Below, piece by piece: positions 6,795 through 9,414 of a DNA stretch of 9,414 nt. The stretch spans positions 1 to 9,414 of the forward strand of contig JAWLEC010000120.1 in the NCBI GenBank assembly GCA_041686315.1, written 5' to 3'. The DNA is from Sva-07 sp041686315 (lineage in GTDB: Bacteria > Actinomycetota > Acidimicrobiia > Acidimicrobiales > Ilumatobacteraceae). Numbering within the stretch: position 1 is the first letter of the stretch; every line of letters starts with the position of its first letter. The notes below the pieces were generated by a model, which was not told the DNA's origin, did no database searches, and saw only the letters and a program-made list of their open reading frames with translations. The position numbers and the translations under genes are program-made.

Positions 6795-7384
6795 CCCGTA
6801 CCGCCACCCGCCGCCGCGACACCAAGGAGACCTCGATCGAGGTGTCGATCGACCTCGACGGCACGGGCGTCACCGACGTGTCGACCGGGATCCCCTTCTA
6901 CGACCACATGCTCGACCAGCTCGGACGCCACGGCGGATTCGATCTGGTGGTGCACGCCACCGGTGACCTGCACATCGACACCCATCACACGGTGGAGGAC
7001 GTCGCCATCGCCGTCGGCGAGGCGTTCGGCGAGGCGCTCGGCGACAAGGCCGGTGTGCGCCGTTTCGCCAGTGGCCGGTATCCGCTGGACGAGGCGCTCG
7101 TCGACGTGGCGCTCGATCTCTCGGGGCGTCCCTGGGTGGAATGGCACGTGCCGATGCCCGAGGTGCTCCCGCTCGGGAACCCGGCGTTCGACCCGCAGCT
7201 GGCCGAGCACGCCGTGGCGTCGTTCGCCACCGCCGCCGCCATCACACTGCACGTCGAGCTGGTGCGCGGCCGCAACGTGCACCACATCATCGAGGCCACC
7301 TTCAAGGGGCTGGCGCGGGCGCTGCGTGACGCCGTGCGTGTGGAGGACCGCAGCGGCGTGCCGTCGACGAAGGGCGTGTTGTGA
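6791..7384 (+). CDS. hisB: Imidazoleglycerol-phosphate dehydratase
   Basis: HisB dehydrates imidazole glycerol phosphate to imidazole acetol phosphate, the substrate of HisC. This is the 197-residue monofunctional form, without the histidinol-phosphatase domain found in enterobacterial HisB. The two metal-binding repeats are clear: HHTVED (65-70) and HHIIEATFK (164-172). PFYDHMLDQLGRHGGFDL (35-52) is the family signature near the N-terminus, and RRFASGRYPLDEALV (90-104) is also conserved. The end EDRSGVPSTKGVL is normal, so the gene is complete. It starts at an ATGA overlap with hisC and ends at a GTGA overlap with hisH. Confidence 0.97.
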   Translation: MTRTATRRRDTKETSIEVSIDLDGTGVTDVSTGIPFYDHMLDQLGRHGGFDLVVHATGDLHIDTHHTVEDVAIAVGEAFGEALGDKAGVRRFASGRYPLDEALVDVALDLSGRPWVEWHVPMPEVLPLGNPAFDPQLAEHAVASFATAAAITLHVELVRGRNVHHIIEATFKGLARALRDAVRVEDRSGVPSTKGVL

Positions 7385-8040
7385 CCGACGACGTCCCGGG
7401 GCGACCCGCTCCGTTGATCGCCGTCGTCGACTACGGCATCGGGAATCTCCACTCGGCCCAGAAGGCGCTCGAGCGCAGTGGCGCCGACGCCCGCCTCACC
7501 GCCGACCCCGGCCTGATCGCCGACGCCGCCGGAGTGGTGTTGCCCGGCGTGGGGGCCTTCGGAGCCTGCATGGACGCACTGCGAACGGTGGGGCTCGAGC
7601 AGCCGGCACACGACGCCGTGGCGTCGGGTCGCCCGTTCCTGGGTATCTGCGTGGGCATGCAGATGCTGTTCACCAAGTCGGAGGAGGACGACGACGCCCA
7701 CGGCCTCGACGTGATCCCCGGCACGGTCGCCTGGATCCCGCCCGGCCCCAAGATCCCCCAGATGCAGTGGAACCGGCTCGACGTCCGGATGCCCGACGAC
7801 CCGATGCTGCGCGGCCTCGGCGACGACGCCTATCTCTACTTCGTGCATTCGCTGCACGGCGTGCCCGACGACCCCGGAGTGGTGGCCGCCACGGTGGAGT
7901 ACGGCACGACGCTGAACGCGGCCTTCCGGCTCGGCAACGTGTTCGCCGTGCAGTTCCACCCCGAGAAGTCCAGCCGGCCGGGTCTGCAGCTGCTGGCGAA
8001 CTTCGTCGACGTGGCCCGGCGAGCCGGAGGAACGTCGTGA
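7381..8040 (+). CDS. hisH: Imidazole glycerol phosphate synthase, glutaminase subunit
   Basis: HisH releases ammonia from glutamine and passes it to HisF, the cyclase subunit encoded two genes downstream. It has 219 residues and a class I glutamine amidotransferase fold. The nucleophile is Cys90 in LGICVGMQMLF, and the rest of the triad is His193 and Glu195 in QFHPEKS. VVDYGIGNLHS (15-25) is the conserved N-terminal strand, and LPGVGAF (54-60) precedes the oxyanion region. About 10 residues precede the core (TDDVPGRPAP), slightly longer than usual. The GTG start at 7381 shares GTGA with the hisB stop, and GAAGGG at 7369-7374 serves as Shine-Dalgarno sequence, 6 nt away. It ends in another GTGA overlap with hisA. 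Confidence 0.97.
   Translation: MTDDVPGRPAPLIAVVDYGIGNLHSAQKALERSGADARLTADPGLIADAAGVVLPGVGAFGACMDALRTVGLEQPAHDAVASGRPFLGICVGMQMLFTKSEEDDDAHGLDVIPGTVAWIPPGPKIPQMQWNRLDVRMPDDPMLRGLGDDAYLYFVHSLHGVPDDPGVVAATVEYGTTLNAAFRLGNVFAVQFHPEKSSRPGLQLLANFVDVARRAGGTS
8026..8030 (+). promoter_or_regulatory. Shine-Dalgarno site of hisA
   Basis: GGAGG lies 6 nt before the GTG at 8037, inside the end of hisH. It supports the GTG start, which has no nearby ATG alternative. Confidence 0.65.
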
Positions 8041-8750
8041 TCGAGCTGTACCCCGCCATCGACCTGCTGGGTGGGCGTGTGGTGCGGCTCCGCCAGGGCG
8101 ACTACGCAGACTCCACGGTGTACGGCGACGACCCGGTGGCGGTGGCCCGCTCGTTCGTGGACGACGGCGCCGTCTGGATCCACGTGGTCGATCTCGACGC
8201 CGCCCGCTCGGGCGACGCGGTCAACCGGCCGGTGGTGGCCGCCATCACCGCTGCGGTCGCCGGACGGGCGTCGGTACAGACCGGCGGTGGGGTCCGCACT
8301 CGCAGCGACGCCGAGCAGCTCGCCGAGGCGGGCGTCCGTCGCGTCGTGATGGGGTCCGCCGCCGTGAGCAACCCGGAGCTGGTCGACGTGATGTCCGATG
8401 TGGTGCCGGTCGCCGTGGGCCTCGACCATCGCGACGGCGAGGTCTCGGTCCACGGCTGGACGGAGGGCAGCGGCCTCCAGCTCGACCATGCGCTGCACCT
8501 GTTCCCCGCGGCGGAGGTCTTCGTCGTCACCGACATCGGGCGCGACGGGATGCTCGTCGGCCCCGACGTCGACGGGCTCACACGGGCGGCCGAGCAGGCG
8601 ACGGCGCCGGTGATCGCCAGTGGCGGCGTGTCGAGCCTCGACGACGTGCGGGCGCTCGCCTCGATCCCGAACCTCGGTGGCGTGATCACCGGCAAGGCCG
8701 TGTACGAGGGCCGGTTCACGGTGACCGAGGCGCTGGAGGTGCTCCGATGA
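8037..8750 (+). CDS. hisA: ProFAR isomerase (HisA family, HisA/PriA)
   Basis: HisA isomerises ProFAR to PRFAR, the substrate of HisF-HisH. It is a 237-residue TIM barrel. The catalytic aspartates are Asp9 (YPAIDLLGG) and Asp130 (VAVGLDHRDG). Phosphate-binding segments are QTGGGVRT (81-88) and SGGVSSLDD (195-203). In many actinobacteria this position holds PriA, which also has TrpF activity. PriA has an RGW segment with an Arg at the position where this protein has His139 (VHGW, 138-141), and the TDIGRDGM (165-172) stretch is more HisA-like. I therefore favour plain HisA, though by-eye alignment cannot rule out a PriA variant. The GTG start overlaps hisH (GTGA) and has a GGAGG site. The stop is shared with a 5-codon ORF leading to hisF. 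Confidence 0.93.
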   Translation: MIELYPAIDLLGGRVVRLRQGDYADSTVYGDDPVAVARSFVDDGAVWIHVVDLDAARSGDAVNRPVVAAITAAVAGRASVQTGGGVRTRSDAEQLAEAGVRRVVMGSAAVSNPELVDVMSDVVPVAVGLDHRDGEVSVHGWTEGSGLQLDHALHLFPAAEVFVVTDIGRDGMLVGPDVDGLTRAAEQATAPVIASGGVSSLDDVRALASIPNLGGVITGKAVYEGRFTVTEALEVLR

Positions 8751-8764
8751 GGTGCGGACGATGA
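8747..8764 (+). other. Five-codon ORF (MRCGR) linking hisA and hisF
   Basis: ATG AGG TGC GGA CGA TGA starts on an ATGA overlap with the hisA stop and ends on an ATGA overlap with the hisF start. All other his junctions here are direct 4-bp overlaps. The short ORF could let a ribosome that stops at hisA reinitiate, translate five codons and reinitiate at hisF. The peptide itself is not expected to have a function. It may be chance: GAGG at 8749-8752 could serve as the hisF Shine-Dalgarno sequence alone. Confidence 0.4.
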
Positions 8765-9414
8765 GGGTCGCACGCGTCGTCCCGTGCCTCGACGTCACCG
8801 CCGGACGGGTGGTGAAGGGCACCAACTTCGTCGACCTGCGCGATGCCGGCGATCCGGTGGAACTGGCCGCCCGCTACGACCTCGAGGGAGCCGACGAGTT
8901 GGTGTTCCTCGACATCACGGCGTCGAGCGACAACCGCGACACCACGGTCGACATGGTGCGGCGCGTCGCCGACGAGGTGTACATCCCGTTCACGGTGGGA
9001 GGCGGCATCCGCACCCTCGAGGACGCCCGACGGATGTTGCGCGCCGGCGCCGACAAGGTGAGCGTGAACACCGCCGCCGTCGAGCGGCCCGAGCTGATCA
9101 GCGAGATCGCCGCCGAGTTCGGCGTGCAGTGCGTGGTGTGCGCCATCGACGCCAAGCGCACCCCGGCCGGCTCGGGTTGGGAGGTGTACCTCCACGGGGG
9201 GCGCACACCGACGGGCATCGACGCCGTGGAGTGGGCACGTGAGGCGGTGGCGCGCGGCGCCGGGGAGATCCTGCTCACCTCGATGGACCGCGATGGAACT
9301 CGCGCGGGGTTCGATCTCGAACTCACCCGAGCCGTCTGCGACGCGGTGACCGTGCCGGTGGTCGCCAGTGGTGGTGTGGGCACGATCGCCCATCTCGTGG
9401 AAGGCGTCGCCCAG
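8761..9414 (+). CDS. hisF: Imidazole glycerol phosphate synthase, cyclase subunit (3' end outside window)
   Basis: HisF uses ammonia from HisH to turn PRFAR into imidazole glycerol phosphate and AICAR. The frame runs open to the window edge and gives 218 of about 255 residues. The catalytic aspartates are exactly placed: Asp11 (VPCLDV) and Asp130 (CAIDAKR). The phosphate-binding sites are TVGGGIRT (78-85) and ASGGVGT (202-208). TSMDRDGTRAGFD (173-185) is the typical loop at the barrel mouth. The ATG at 8761 gives the family N-terminus; an ATG at 8747 is out of frame. The gap to hisA is 10 nt, the only non-overlapping junction of the operon. The truncation is due only to the window. Confidence 0.97.
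   Translation, partial: MRVARVVPCLDVTAGRVVKGTNFVDLRDAGDPVELAARYDLEGADELVFLDITASSDNRDTTVDMVRRVADEVYIPFTVGGGIRTLEDARRMLRAGADKVSVNTAAVERPELISEIAAEFGVQCVVCAIDAKRTPAGSGWEVYLHGGRTPTGIDAVEWAREAVARGAGEILLTSMDRDGTRAGFDLELTRAVCDAVTVPVVASGGVGTIAHLVEGVAQ

Noticed and set aside
6963..8036. A + strand frame across hisB and hisH that would fuse onto HisA
   Set aside because: It is Arg-rich nonsense in a second frame of hisB/hisH. HisA starts at the GTG at 8037 with a Shine-Dalgarno site.

Overview
The window is a very GC-rich stretch, almost entirely coding, from an actinobacterium. The strongest lineage marker is a full-length mycothiol synthase (MshD), since mycothiol is made by actinobacteria. The gene style (GTG starts, NTGA overlaps, leaderless promoters) fits, and the protein sequences look most like class Acidimicrobiia (Ilumatobacter-like). 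The class assignment is my inference and untested.

Layout. (1) 1-716, + strand: the 3' end of an aminoglycoside-phosphotransferase-like kinase gene, followed 3 nt later by a small DUF6285-type gene. (2) 704-4520, - strand: an operon read mshD -> pepF (M3 oligopeptidase) -> rlmN (23S rRNA/tRNA adenine-C2 methyltransferase), with both junctions 4-bp overlaps. Its last gene overlaps the DUF6285 gene tail to tail by 13 bp. (3) 4556-5206, + strand: nth (endonuclease III), divergent from mshD across only 35 bp. (4) 5207-5399: a non-coding interval with what looks like an unannotated small RNA (about 5294-5395). It has a TTGAGG-N17-TAGGGT promoter, two 8-bp hairpins with C-rich loops, and a 12-bp intrinsic terminator, so it resembles the actinobacterial 6C RNA class. 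(5) 5400-5615, - strand: a 71-residue protein of unknown function. (6) 5667-9414, + strand: the histidine operon hisC-hisB-hisH-hisA-hisF, with hisF cut by the window end and no hisD in view.

How it works together. HisC, HisB, HisH, HisA and HisF cover the middle of histidine synthesis, from ProFAR isomerisation to histidinol phosphate. The junctions C/B, B/H and H/A are all 4-bp NTGA overlaps, which favours coupled translation. The hisA/hisF gap is spanned by a 5-codon ORF that recreates the same overlap at each end. All four genes at the head of a transcript (mshD, nth, the 71-aa gene, hisC) have a TANNNT hexamer 7-9 nt before the start codon and no Shine-Dalgarno sequence, so leaderless mRNAs are likely.

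Most of the window is ordinary housekeeping sequence. The item most worth following up is the putative sRNA at 5294-5395.
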